NCBI RefSeq assembly: GCF_003033885.1
Contig: NZ_CP024081.1
Coordinates: forward strand, 3,532,553-3,596,552
Reading direction: 5' to 3'
DNA length: 64,000 nucleotides
Source of the DNA: Pseudomonas rhizophila
GTDB taxonomy: Bacteria > Pseudomonadota > Gammaproteobacteria > Pseudomonadales > Pseudomonadaceae
This document shows, one piece after another, positions 18,117 through 27,442 of the stretch. The notes beneath the pieces were generated by a model. That model was not told where the DNA came from and did no database searches. It saw nothing but the letters and a program-made list of their open reading frames with translations. How positions within the stretch are numbered: the first letter of the stretch is position 1; each line of letters begins with the position of its first letter. The translations under genes were made by a program, and so were the position numbers.

Positions 18117-19169
18117 ATGAATGAGCCTGTCATGGCTGTGGGCCGCTGCCGGCCGCCGGTACTGCGCAGAGTCGCGTTGCTGGTCTCGGCGCTCTCGCTG
18201 CTGGGCTCTGCCGTGTTGTCTGCACCGGTGATGGCCGTAGCGGCTTCGACATCCGATGTCATCTATTCCGTCGAGTCGGCCAAGGCCAGCAAAACCCTGA
18301 TGCTCGATGTGGTCCATGCCGGCAAACGCCTGGTGGCGGTCGGTGATCGCGGGCACATTGTCTATTCGGACGATCAGGGCGGTTCCTGGACTCAGGCCAA
18401 GGTGCCGACCCGCCAGTTGCTCACCGCAGTATTTTTCGTCGATGACAAACACGGCTGGGCCGTGGGGCACGACGCGCAGATACTGGCCAGCGAAGACGGT
18501 GGCAGCACCTGGACCAAGCAATTCGAAGACCTGCCCCGTGAATCGCCGCTGCTGGACGTCTGGTTCAAGGACGCGAGCAACGGTTTTGCCGTGGGCGCCT
18601 ACGGGGCGCTGTTCGAAACCACCGACGGCGGCAAGCACTGGGAAGAGGTCGGGGATCGTCTCGACAACGAAGACCAGTTCCACCTCAACGCGATAGCTGC
18701 GGTGAAAGACGCCGGGCTGTTCATCGTCGGTGAGGCTGGCAGCATGTTCCGCTCCAGCGATTGGGGCCAGACCTGGGAAAAGATCGAAGGCCCATACGAA
18801 GGTTCGCTGTTCGGCGTCATCGGCACCGCTCAGCCTTCAACGCTGTTGGCCTACGGCCTGCGCGGCAACCTCTATCGCTCCACCGATTTTGGTAGCACCT
18901 GGGAGCAGGTCGAGCTCAAGGCCACCCGCGGTGCCCTGGAATTCGGCCTGTCCGGGGCCACGCTCTTGCCAGATGGCTCCATCGTAATTGTCGGCAATGG
19001 CGGCAGTGTGGTGCGCAGCAGTGATGACGGCGTGACCTTCAGCGTGTTCAACCGCCCGGATCGGATTTCCGTGGCGGCTGTCACGGCGGCGGGCAACGGC
19101 AATCTGATCCTGGCAGGACAGGGTGGCGTTCATGCCACCACCCCCACCGGCGCTGAATTGAGCAAATGA
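18117..19169 (+). CDS. Exported Ycf48-like beta-propeller protein
   Basis: A 350-aa protein related to photosystem II assembly factor Ycf48/HCF136, which in non-photosynthetic bacteria has an unknown role. An N-terminal signal (about residues 15-45, hydrophobic LLVSALSLLGSAVLSAPVMAVA) exports it. At least six Asp-box/BNR repeats follow: DDQGGSWTQ, EDGGSTWTK, TDGGKHWEE, SDWGQTWEK, TDFGSTWEQ and SDDGVTFSV. The ATG at 18117 has GGAAAGG just upstream; an in-frame ATG at 18081 is less likely. The RND gene follows after 43 bp; the two families are often paired, so the propeller may be a periplasmic partner of that transporter. Confidence 0.88.
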   Translation: MNEPVMAVGRCRPPVLRRVALLVSALSLLGSAVLSAPVMAVAASTSDVIYSVESAKASKTLMLDVVHAGKRLVAVGDRGHIVYSDDQGGSWTQAKVPTRQLLTAVFFVDDKHGWAVGHDAQILASEDGGSTWTKQFEDLPRESPLLDVWFKDASNGFAVGAYGALFETTDGGKHWEEVGDRLDNEDQFHLNAIAAVKDAGLFIVGEAGSMFRSSDWGQTWEKIEGPYEGSLFGVIGTAQPSTLLAYGLRGNLYRSTDFGSTWEQVELKATRGALEFGLSGATLLPDGSIVIVGNGGSVVRSSDDGVTFSVFNRPDRISVAAVTAAGNGNLILAGQGGVHATTPTGAELSK

Positions 19170-19212
19170 GCCGCAAACATCCGGCGGGCACAATAACAAG
19201 AAGGCGGACCCC

Positions 19213-21588
19213 ATGAGCAGTCATCACCAAGACAAGGCGACGTTCCTCGAGCGCCTGATTTTCAACAACCGCCCGGCAGTGATCGTCATTTGCCTGTTGG
19301 TCAGTATTTTCCTGTTCTGGCAGGCCACGCTGATCCGGCCGTCCACCAGTTTCGAAAAGATGATCCCCCTCGAGCACCCCTTCATCGAGAAGATGCTCGA
19401 ACACCGCAATGACCTGGCGAACCTGGGCAACACGGTGCGGATTTCCGTGGAGGCCACCAACGGTGACATTTTCTCCAAGGATTACATGGAGACCTTGCGC
19501 CAGATTCACGACGAGGTGTTCTACATTTCCGGCGTCGACCGCTCCGGCCTCAAGTCGTTGTGGAGCCCGAGCGTGCGCTGGACCGAGGTGACGGAGGAGG
19601 GCTTTGCCGGTGGTGAGGTGATTCCCCAGAGCTATGACGGCTCGGCAGACAGCCTCGACCTGTTACGCAACAACGTGCTCAAGTCCGGCCAGGTCGGACG
19701 TCTGGTAGCCAACGATTTCAAATCGAGCATCATCGATATCCCGCTGTTGGAGTCCTATCCGGACCCGCAGGACCAGGGCAAGCTGCTGGCCCTGGATTAT
19801 CAGAAGTTCTCCCACGAACTCGAAGACAAGATCCGCAACAAGTTTGAAGCCCAGAACCCCAACGTAAAGATCCATATCGTGGGCTTCGCCAAGAAGGTCG
19901 GTGACTTGATCGACGGCCTGACCATGGTGGTGATGTTCTTCGGCGTGGCCTTCATCATTACCCTGGTGCTGCTGTACTGGTTCACGAACTGCATGCGCAG
20001 CACCATTGCAGTGCTGAGCACGACCCTGGTGGCCGTGGTCTGGCAGTTGGGGCTGATGCACGCCGTCGGTTTCGGGCTCGATCCTTATTCGATGCTGGTG
20101 CCGTTTCTGATCTTCGCCATTGGTATCTCCCACGGCGTGCAGAAAATCAACGGTATCGCTTTGCAATCCAGTGAAGCGGACAACGCCCTGACGGCGGCGC
20201 GGCGCACATTCCGCCAGTTGTTCCTGCCGGGGATGATCGCAATCCTGGCGGATGCCGTCGGCTTCATCACCTTGCTGATCATCGACATCGGCGTGATCCG
20301 GGAACTGGCCTTCGGTGCGTCCATCGGCGTGGCGGTGATTGTGTTCACCAACCTGATCCTGTTGCCGGTGGCGATTTCCTATGTCGGCATCAGCAAGCGT
20401 GCCATCGAGCGCAGCAAAAAGGATGCGACGCGGGAGCATCCGTTCTGGCGCCTGCTGTCGAAGTTTGCCAGCGCCAAAGTCGCGCCGGTGTCGATCATCC
20501 TGGCCTTGATCGCCTTTGGTGGCGGCCTCTGGTACAGCCAGAACCTGAAGATCGGTGACCTGGACCAGGGCGCGCCGGAGTTGCGTCCGGACTCGCGCTA
20601 CAACCAGGACAACAACTTCATCATCAGCAACTATTCCACCAGCTCCGATGTCCTGGTGGTGATGGTCAAGACCAAGGCTGAAGGCTGCTCACGCTATGAA
20701 GCCATGGCTCCCATCGACGAGCTGATGTGGAAAATGCAGAACACCGAGGGGGTGCAGTCGGCGATCTCCCTGGTCACCGTGTCCAAGCAAATGATCAAGG
20801 GCATGAACGAGGGCAACCTGAAATGGGAAACCCTGTCGCGTAACCCAGACGTGTTGAACAACTCCATTGCCCGGGCCGATGGCCTGTACAACAACAACTG
20901 TTCCGTGGCCCCGGTGTTGGTTTTCCTCAACGACCACAAGGCCGAGACCCTGGACCGCGCCGTGAAGGTGGTGCAGGAGTTTGCCAAGGAAAATAATCGC
21001 GACGGCCTGGAGTTCATCCTCGCCGCCGGCAACGCTGGCATTGAGGCTGCAACCAACGAAGTGATCAAGGAATCGGAACTGACCATCCTGGTCCTGGTGT
21101 ACATCTGTGTGGCAACCATGTGCATGATCACTTTCCGTTCCTGGGCGGCGACGCTGTGCATCGTGCTGCCGCTGGTGCTGACCTCGGTGTTGGGGAACGC
21201 CCTGATGGCCTTCATGGGTATCGGTGTGAAGGTCGCGACGCTGCCAGTGGTGGCGCTTGGCGTGGGGATAGGCGTGGACTACGGCATCTATATCTACAGT
21301 CGCCTGGAAAGCTTCCTGCGGGCCGGCTTGCCGTTGCAAGAGGCGTACTACCAGACGCTGAAGTCCACCGGTAAGGCCGTGTTGTTCACAGGCCTGTGCC
21401 TGGCTATCGGTGTGTGCACCTGGATCTTCTCGGCCATCAAGTTCCAGGCCGACATGGGGCTGATGCTGACGTTCATGTTGTTGTGGAACATGTTCGGGGC
21501 ACTGTGGCTGCTGCCGGCGCTGGCGCGGTTCCTGATCAAACCTGAGAAAATGGCAGGGCAGAAGAGTAAGTCGTTGTTTGCCCATTAA
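19213..21588 (+). CDS. RND superfamily (MMPL-type) transporter
   Basis: A 791-aa inner-membrane protein with the two-fold RND/MMPL architecture: TM1 near residues 18-38 (AVIVICLLVSIFLFWQ), a periplasmic loop, a five-helix block (about 235-395, including GISHGVQKINGIALQ and DAVGFITLLIIDIGVIRELA), a second loop and a second five-helix block (about 630-775, including GVGIGVDYGIYIYSRLE). Such proteins use proton flux to move lipids or hydrophobic compounds; the substrate here is unknown. AAGAAGGCGG lies upstream of the ATG. It is co-oriented with the Ycf48-like gene and ends inside a perfect hairpin. Confidence 0.9.
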   Translation: MSSHHQDKATFLERLIFNNRPAVIVICLLVSIFLFWQATLIRPSTSFEKMIPLEHPFIEKMLEHRNDLANLGNTVRISVEATNGDIFSKDYMETLRQIHDEVFYISGVDRSGLKSLWSPSVRWTEVTEEGFAGGEVIPQSYDGSADSLDLLRNNVLKSGQVGRLVANDFKSSIIDIPLLESYPDPQDQGKLLALDYQKFSHELEDKIRNKFEAQNPNVKIHIVGFAKKVGDLIDGLTMVVMFFGVAFIITLVLLYWFTNCMRSTIAVLSTTLVAVVWQLGLMHAVGFGLDPYSMLVPFLIFAIGISHGVQKINGIALQSSEADNALTAARRTFRQLFLPGMIAILADAVGFITLLIIDIGVIRELAFGASIGVAVIVFTNLILLPVAISYVGISKRAIERSKKDATREHPFWRLLSKFASAKVAPVSIILALIAFGGGLWYSQNLKIGDLDQGAPELRPDSRYNQDNNFIISNYSTSSDVLVVMVKTKAEGCSRYEAMAPIDELMWKMQNTEGVQSAISLVTVSKQMIKGMNEGNLKWETLSRNPDVLNNSIARADGLYNNNCSVAPVLVFLNDHKAETLDRAVKVVQEFAKENNRDGLEFILAAGNAGIEAATNEVIKESELTILVLVYICVATMCMITFRSWAATLCIVLPLVLTSVLGNALMAFMGIGVKVATLPVVALGVGIGVDYGIYIYSRLESFLRAGLPLQEAYYQTLKSTGKAVLFTGLCLAIGVCTWIFSAIKFQADMGLMLTFMLLWNMFGALWLLPALARFLIKPEKMAGQKSKSLFAH

Positions 21589-21629
21589 TACATGTGGCGA
21601 GGGAGCTTGCTCCCTCGCCACATGTATTA
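21586..21629. terminator. Perfect 21-bp hairpin, likely bidirectional terminator
   Basis: The arms 21586-21606 and 21609-21629 are perfect inverse complements around TT. The core is GGCGAGGGAGC/GCTCCCTCGCC, a REP-type sequence, extended by TAATACATGT/ACATGTATTA. It includes the stop codon of the RND gene and ends 20 bp before the stop of the convergent DUF6543 gene. Confidence 0.7.
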
Positions 21630-21649
21630 CGCCAGCCTTTGAACAGAGA

Positions 21650-24600
21650 TCAAGGCGCCAACGGCAAGAACTTGCTCTGCGCCAACGGCCTGCCGATCTG
21701 TCCTCGATGCACATTCACCACCGCATAAGGGCTTTTCGCCTTGGCCAGCATCGAGTGATAGTGCTCCCGGCGTTGCTCCTTGGTTTTCAGATGCGCGACG
21801 CTGAAATCCGCTTTCGGCGTATCGGCCGCCTCGTAGTGAAAATGCGCATACCACAGCGGCCAACCGTCGCGGTCATTGATGGCGTACTCCTGAAGGAAAT
21901 CCTTGCGCTCGCTTTTCAAGGCTTTGCGTTCGCCGAGCCGGGCAACCTGTATCAGGTTCTTTTCGAACAGGTAGCGCAGGTTGCTGTCGGTGGGCGGCAA
22001 TTTGAAACTCAGTTCGGTACGCAGGGCGCTGCCCCGGGTAGCCAGGCGGGAAGCTGCGTTTGACAGTTCATCGATCAATGTTTGATCTGCTGGTGTGCGC
22101 GGTTTTGTCGAGGCGGTGAAGGCCCTTTCCAGTTCTTCGCAGCGTTTGCGGTAGCGACTCGCCTCATTGTTCATGATCTCCTCGATTTCCTGAGGAAAGC
22201 GGCACTGGGTTTTATACCGCTCTGCGCTCAGTAAACTGTTTTCCAATTGATCCAGCAGCTTGCGCGCTTCGCTCTTGATCGTTTTGATCGCTCTGGTGCG
22301 CGGTGGTGGCGGAACCGGTCGTTGTACTTCGACGATGTCCCAGACGTCATCGTGCTGTGAATACGTGGCGAGTAACTCGTCATCGACTTCGGAGCGTAAC
22401 TCGACGACTTCAATCGGCAGGGAGGTGCCGGCGGGTTTCAGATCACCAATCAACACGCCGCCCTTACGGGTTTTGATCACCTTTTTTTGCGGACGCCCGC
22501 TCGCCGTTTTGGTGCGTTTTTGCGGACGCTTGCGCGGTTGCGGCGCCGGTTTTAGCTCGGCGGACAATGTCTTGGAGGCGTCGTCATAGAGCTGTTCGAT
22601 CAGCTTGAACAGCCTGTCGAAATAGGATGGGTCAATGTCGCTGGCATTGAGTGCCTTGATGCCCTGCATGGCATCAAGGGAAGCGCCATAGTTTTCGGTC
22701 AGACTTTCCAGCACTTCAAGCCGCTCCGAAGGGGGCAGGTCATATGTTCCCAGGTCGGAGTGGGAGCGCACCTGTTCCAGCAAGAACTTGATGAGGTTAT
22801 GCAGACTGGCGGGAAGGTCGGAGTCGGGGTTTTTGACCAGCAGGGCCCCGAGTATGGGTAACTGCACGGCCTTGGTGGCCAGCGCCGTTCTTTCTTCCTC
22901 GGGACGGTCCTTGGTCAGCCGCTCGAATATCTGCGCGCCTTCGGCATCCAGGTTCAATAGCGCGTCCAGGTGTCGATCTTTGAGTTCCAGCCAATAGATG
23001 GAACGATCGTTGATGACGCTCATTGCGTCGAGGTACGCAAAGTAGCCTGCGGGGTTGTCGGCGACAGCCTCCTTCAACGCCGGTCCGTTTTTTATGAATT
23101 GGATATTGGCGGCATCCAGGGCCAATAAATCCAACTCGACGACAAGAAAGGCTTTACGGGCATTGTTGACCACGTTTTCCATCAGGGCGCGAAGCATTTC
23201 CGGGGGCAATGTCATGTCAAGGCCGGCATATTCGGTTGCTTTGTTCAGCAGCCGCAGATAGTCGTCAGTCTGGTCCTGGAGCAATTCATAAAACTGCGTA
23301 CGTTTTGCCGCACGTTGCTCCTCGGTAAAGGCGCCTTCCTGAGTTCTGCTCATGACTTCCTGGGCAACTTGCACGGCCTTTAGCTTATCGGCTTCCTGTG
23401 CATGATAATTCGCCAGCTCCCGGCTCAGTTCCATCCCCCGCTGGGCCCTGAGCTTGCGCAGTTCGGCCACCCGCTTTGGGGGCATACCCCCGCGCAGACG
23501 CAGGCGTAGATCCATGGACCAGTTGCCTTGGGTATCCGATTTCAACACCGGACCATTTTTTGCCGAGTCTCGTGGAGCCTGCGGGTCGACGATCACCGTA
23601 TTGCCGTCCGGCTCCGGACTGATCCGATAGAGTAGGTCTTCCACCAGTGCGTGCCATTTGTTCTGGATGACGTACAAGCCTGTGTAGGGGCCATATTTGA
23701 TCGGTTCAGGCATTGAAGTGGGACGTGGCACCTGTAGCCGCTGCAGCCGGTTACGTTGTTCCGCTGTCAGGCGCTGGCGGGCACTGGCGAAACTGAGATC
23801 CAGGTGCCTGCTGGCGCCCTGCAAGTGTTCGCCGGGCAAGCCCACCGGCCCTTCGAGAATGCGGGGCGACGCAGGCGCGGGCCATTGCTCAGGGATGGTG
23901 CGTGGCGCAGGAGGACGCATCGCCTGTTCCTTCAGTGCATCGGGCAACGGTGCATGGGACAAGGCGCTGATGGCGGGAAACTGGTGTACCAGCATGCCGA
24001 GGTTGAGCAGCAGATCGACAGCGGCCAGTTCCCGGGTCACCGGGTCTTCGCTGCTCAGGGCCGGGATATCCTGGCTGGCGCTGGCCATCAGGCTCCACAG
24101 CCAGAAGGTGACCATCACCGGACCGCGCAGTAAGGGCATCAGCAGCGTATTGAACAGCAGGCTGCCGCCCTTGAGGAGCAAGGCCCAGCGGCTCTCGCTG
24201 TTGGAGACTGAATCACGGTCGGCCTGGGAGATCAGGGCGCGGGCATTGCTGCCGTACAGATACTGCATCAGTTCGCCGTTGCGCAGGAACTGCCGCAGTT
24301 CATCGTTTGCACCGTCGATGGCCAGCGTCGCAGGGGCGGGCTTGGCGGGGAGGTTGAATTCATCGCCCTGGAAAAACCGCACGATGTGCGGCTCCTGGAA
24401 GCCGCCATTGGCATAGATCGGTCGTGCGGCATCAGTCATCCAGGTCAGGATGCTTTTTTGCAGGTCCCCTGGGGTGACGACGGCCTTCAGCAGTGCCTCG
24501 CGCGTCGGGAACTCTTGCAACGAGGGCGCGTAAAGTGGGCGATACAGCAGGTGTGGTCCGGTTTGGACATTCTCCGGCTCGATAATGAACATATTGTTCA

Positions 24601-26347
24601 CGATGTCGGGGTGGGCCTCGGGTTTGCGCAGGAAGGCCAGGTGGCGGATGACCACCGACTGGCCGCTGACCTGTTGGCTATCTGCGTCGGGATTGAGGAG
24701 CGCTTCAACCAGGCCCAGTCCTTGGCGGGTCACACCGTTTTCGTGGTTGAGCATTTGCTGGAGGGCTTCAAGCGTTAGCTGTGCCGGAATCTGTTCGGCA
24801 AACATCCGCTGGCGTTCCTGGGCTTGAGGTACATCGTCCAACAGCCGTTGTTGCAGGTAGCGGGGATAGGCCGAACCAATGTCGACCTGTTCGATCAGCC
24901 CGTTCTTGCGGGTAATGAAGTCCGGCGTCAACCACCGGGGCAGCGTCAGGCCCAAGCGATGGCTGAGGATCAGGTTTGCACTCGGTCGGGCGATGAGGTT
25001 GTTGATGGCCAGCTCGGTCAGGCTCATCGTCCGTTTTTCGATGATCCCTGTGGTCCCGGGATAACCGGCCGCCACGCTGAAGGTCAGTTCTATATCATCA
25101 GGCTGGTATTGGCTGGGTTGAGCCTTGTCCGGGTGGCTGTCGTTGGTTTGCCGCATCTGTTTGAGCAGGGCGTCGGCGGTAAAGGCCTTGATGTCTTCAA
25201 TGTCGCTGAGAAAGGTGCGGCCCTGGTGGCGTTTTTTCGCGCTGGCCAATGTCAGGCTGTAGTGCTGGAATTTCGTTTGATCGACGATGGAAGCTTTTTT
25301 CAACCAGTCGGGCAACAGCGGCTCGATCCGTGCCGACGTTTCCGGCGTCAGACGCGGCGCGTCAAGCAGATAACGGGCAGGGTCGCTCAGCTCCTGGTAG
25401 AGCGTCGACAGGTCTTGCAGGCCAATCCGCGAAGGCAACTGCACTGCGTTCAGGTCGGCCAGTTGCTGCTCCAGCACCATAGCCGCCTGGGTGTCGAAGA
25501 CATTGCCACTGATCTCGTTGCGTTGACAGGTGAGCGTGTCGACCACATACCGGCTGGCGATCAGTGCGCCCCAATGGTGATTGAAGGCTTCCAGGGATGC
25601 AAACGACTGCACGGCGCCGCCAGGGCTGCATAGCAGGAGGAGGGTGACGCCCTTTTTGGAGTGGTCCAGGAGAATTTCGCTGCCGGTCAGCACGGTGTTG
25701 GAGCCGTCTCGGATGAGCTTGGTTTCCAGGCTGTAAGCGTAGACGGGGGATGGGTTGTTGCGGCGAAAGCGCTGCTCGCGCTCCGGCCAGCGGACGATCT
25801 GGTCCAGGGCTTCGCGCGCCTGGTCAGTGAGGCCGGGTTGTCGCAGCCTGCGGATAGACAGCGTGTTCTTCAGTGCATCGCTGAGCCAGCGCCAGCGGCT
25901 GAGGTTATTGCTTGTGTCGATTCCGGCGTTCCAATAGCGGGTCAGCGCATCCTCCAGCCCGATCGGTACGGTCCAAGGCAGTTCAAGCAGCAGTTTTTCG
26001 ATGACCTTGATGTCCAGCTTCCCGTCGTCTGGTGAGAGCTCGCGGGGCGGTGCGTCGGAAAGAAAACAGCGACGCCCACCGCGCTCCGTGAAATCCACGG
26101 GCGTGCCGAGGGCCAGGTATTCGAGGACGCGGGGCATGAACGGTTGGAGCGTAAAGCCGCGAGAGGCTGGGTCCGGTGTGGCCAATCGGGTCTTGGACAG
26201 GTCGAAGGTCAGCGAGGGGTATTTTTCCTTGATGGCTTGCTCGAGCATGCGTTGCGCGATTTCTTCGAAGGTCGGGCGGCTGGCAAATAGCAGGCTGACC
26301 CTTTGTGCCAACGCGGGGAGCGTATTGGCCGGAGCGGGTGCGGTCAT
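21650..26347 (-). CDS. Giant DUF6543 (dermonecrotic-toxin-like) domain protein
   Basis: A 1565-aa protein that I place in the Pseudomonas DUF6543/dermonecrotic-toxin-domain group from its N-terminal ~500 residues (YPSLTFDLSKTRLA, FMPRVLEYLALGTPVDF, RWRWLSDALKNTL, LYQELSDPARYLLDAPRLTPE). A hydrophobic stretch lies at about residues 722-755 (LLFNTLLMPLLRGPVMVTFW), long coiled-coil-prone helices at about 950-1090, and a very basic segment at 1272-1295 (RKRPQKRTK...KKVIKTRKG). The C-terminus (1340-1565) is charged and helical. No signal peptide, leucine-rich repeats or NEL E3-ligase cysteine motif is seen. AAGGATTTCAT precedes the ATG. Such proteins are candidate secreted effectors, but activity is unproven. 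Confidence 0.75.
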   Translation of the reverse strand: MTAPAPANTLPALAQRVSLLFASRPTFEEIAQRMLEQAIKEKYPSLTFDLSKTRLATPDPASRGFTLQPFMPRVLEYLALGTPVDFTERGGRRCFLSDAPPRELSPDDGKLDIKVIEKLLLELPWTVPIGLEDALTRYWNAGIDTSNNLSRWRWLSDALKNTLSIRRLRQPGLTDQAREALDQIVRWPEREQRFRRNNPSPVYAYSLETKLIRDGSNTVLTGSEILLDHSKKGVTLLLLCSPGGAVQSFASLEAFNHHWGALIASRYVVDTLTCQRNEISGNVFDTQAAMVLEQQLADLNAVQLPSRIGLQDLSTLYQELSDPARYLLDAPRLTPETSARIEPLLPDWLKKASIVDQTKFQHYSLTLASAKKRHQGRTFLSDIEDIKAFTADALLKQMRQTNDSHPDKAQPSQYQPDDIELTFSVAAGYPGTTGIIEKRTMSLTELAINNLIARPSANLILSHRLGLTLPRWLTPDFITRKNGLIEQVDIGSAYPRYLQQRLLDDVPQAQERQRMFAEQIPAQLTLEALQQMLNHENGVTRQGLGLVEALLNPDADSQQVSGQSVVIRHLAFLRKPEAHPDIVNNMFIIEPENVQTGPHLLYRPLYAPSLQEFPTREALLKAVVTPGDLQKSILTWMTDAARPIYANGGFQEPHIVRFFQGDEFNLPAKPAPATLAIDGANDELRQFLRNGELMQYLYGSNARALISQADRDSVSNSESRWALLLKGGSLLFNTLLMPLLRGPVMVTFWLWSLMASASQDIPALSSEDPVTRELAAVDLLLNLGMLVHQFPAISALSHAPLPDALKEQAMRPPAPRTIPEQWPAPASPRILEGPVGLPGEHLQGASRHLDLSFASARQRLTAEQRNRLQRLQVPRPTSMPEPIKYGPYTGLYVIQNKWHALVEDLLYRISPEPDGNTVIVDPQAPRDSAKNGPVLKSDTQGNWSMDLRLRLRGGMPPKRVAELRKLRAQRGMELSRELANYHAQEADKLKAVQVAQEVMSRTQEGAFTEEQRAAKRTQFYELLQDQTDDYLRLLNKATEYAGLDMTLPPEMLRALMENVVNNARKAFLVVELDLLALDAANIQFIKNGPALKEAVADNPAGYFAYLDAMSVINDRSIYWLELKDRHLDALLNLDAEGAQIFERLTKDRPEEERTALATKAVQLPILGALLVKNPDSDLPASLHNLIKFLLEQVRSHSDLGTYDLPPSERLEVLESLTENYGASLDAMQGIKALNASDIDPSYFDRLFKLIEQLYDDASKTLSAELKPAPQPRKRPQKRTKTASGRPQKKVIKTRKGGVLIGDLKPAGTSLPIEVVELRSEVDDELLATYSQHDDVWDIVEVQRPVPPPPRTRAIKTIKSEARKLLDQLENSLLSAERYKTQCRFPQEIEEIMNNEASRYRKRCEELERAFTASTKPRTPADQTLIDELSNAASRLATRGSALRTELSFKLPPTDSNLRYLFEKNLIQVARLGERKALKSERKDFLQEYAINDRDGWPLWYAHFHYEAADTPKADFSVAHLKTKEQRREHYHSMLAKAKSPYAVVNVHRGQIGRPLAQSKFLPLAP

Positions 26348-26483
26348 ATGAAATCCTTTTCATAAATTCATGGCCGCCGGGAGTGACGACGAGGGAAGTA
26401 TCGACATCCCGCTCCTGCGAGGGCGGTAAATAAATACCACCCTGGCGAATGCGGGTTATGCCTGGCCTCGTCGGGAGGGAAGA

Positions 26484-27203
26484 TCAGGAAGGATCTGCGC
26501 CCAGCACCACATTCAGTGCGCTGCGGGCATCGTCAAGCTGCACCAGCGTGGCATGGCGGGCGCCGAGGGCGTCGCGGTTCTCGATGGCGGTGAGGATCGC
26601 CTTGTGGCGCGGCATCGCCAGTTCATGCAGGTTGGGCCGCTGGTTGGAGTGCTTGAGGGCTTCGGCGATGGCCACCGACAACATGTTGCACAGGTTGGCG
26701 AGCAGGTCGTTGTGGGTGGCATCGGCGATGCGGCTGTGGAAGTCCAGGTCCGGTTGCAGCACCGCTTCGGGGGTCGGTGCCGCCTCCATGCGCTGGTAGG
26801 CCTCGCGGATGGCAGCGATGTCGGTATCGTTGGCGAACTGTGCGGCGAGGGCCGCGGCGGCCGGCTCGATGATGCTGCGCACGCTGGTCAGCAGATTGAA
26901 GAACTCATTCTGCGGGCTGCTTTGCATCAACCAGTGCAGCACATCGGGGTCGAGCATGTGCCATTCCCGACGCGCCTTGACCACCGTGCCAACCCGTGGC
27001 CGCGAATACACCAGACCCTTGGCTACCAGCACGCGCGTGGCCTCGCGCAACACCGGACGGCTGACGGCATACTCCTCGCACAACAAAGCTTCGGCGGGCA
27101 GTTTATCGTCGGGTTTGAACCGCCCGGAAACGATCTGCATGCCCAGTTCCTGGACGATGCGCGCGTGCATGCTTTTGCGGTCGGAGGGTTTACGGTAGTC
27201 CAT
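26484..27203 (-). CDS. FadR-subfamily GntR transcriptional regulator
   Basis: A 239-aa regulator with an N-terminal GntR winged helix (residues 10-75; LPAEALLCEEYAVSRPVLREATRVL is the recognition region) and a C-terminal FCD ligand domain (about 95-225) with the metal-binding histidine pattern DLDFHSRIADATHN ... RHKAI ... RHA. It adjoins the aldonate dehydratase gene and very probably controls the locus, repressing until a sugar acid binds. The chosen ATG at 27203 (MDYRKPSDRKSMHARI) gives the standard length; the frame is open to 27302. FadR-type operator sequences lie in the 29.2 kb divergent promoter. Confidence 0.92.
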   Translation of the reverse strand: MDYRKPSDRKSMHARIVQELGMQIVSGRFKPDDKLPAEALLCEEYAVSRPVLREATRVLVAKGLVYSRPRVGTVVKARREWHMLDPDVLHWLMQSSPQNEFFNLLTSVRSIIEPAAAALAAQFANDTDIAAIREAYQRMEAAPTPEAVLQPDLDFHSRIADATHNDLLANLCNMLSVAIAEALKHSNQRPNLHELAMPRHKAILTAIENRDALGARHATLVQLDDARSALNVVLGADPS

Positions 27204-27303
27204 GGGGGGTGGCGCGATCCTGTGCGAAGGGGATGCTGCGCATGATAGCAGGCGCGGCGAGGGCGGGTCGCTAGTGCGATTTTGATGTACACCCGAACCC
27301 ATT

Positions 27304-27409
27304 GTGGGAGCGAGCCTTTGTGGGAGCTGAGCTTGCTCGCGATGAGGCCCTGCCAGTCAATATCTCTGTTGTCTGTTACACCGCTATCGCGAGCAAGCTC
27401 AGCTCCCAC
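27304..27409. repeat. REPIN with an extra truncated REP half (nested)
   Basis: A half REP, GTGGGAGCGAGCC (27304-27316), is interrupted by a complete REPIN of a different subtype: GTGGGAGCTGAGCTTGCTCGC (first bases from 27320) paired with GCGAGCAAGCTCAGCTCCCAC ending at 27409. A leftover AGCTTGCTCGCGCAAGG follows at 27413. This fills the gap between the GntR and dehydratase genes. Confidence 0.8.
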
Positions 27410-27442
27410 AAAAAGCTTGCTCGCGCAAGGGGATGAGTGGGG

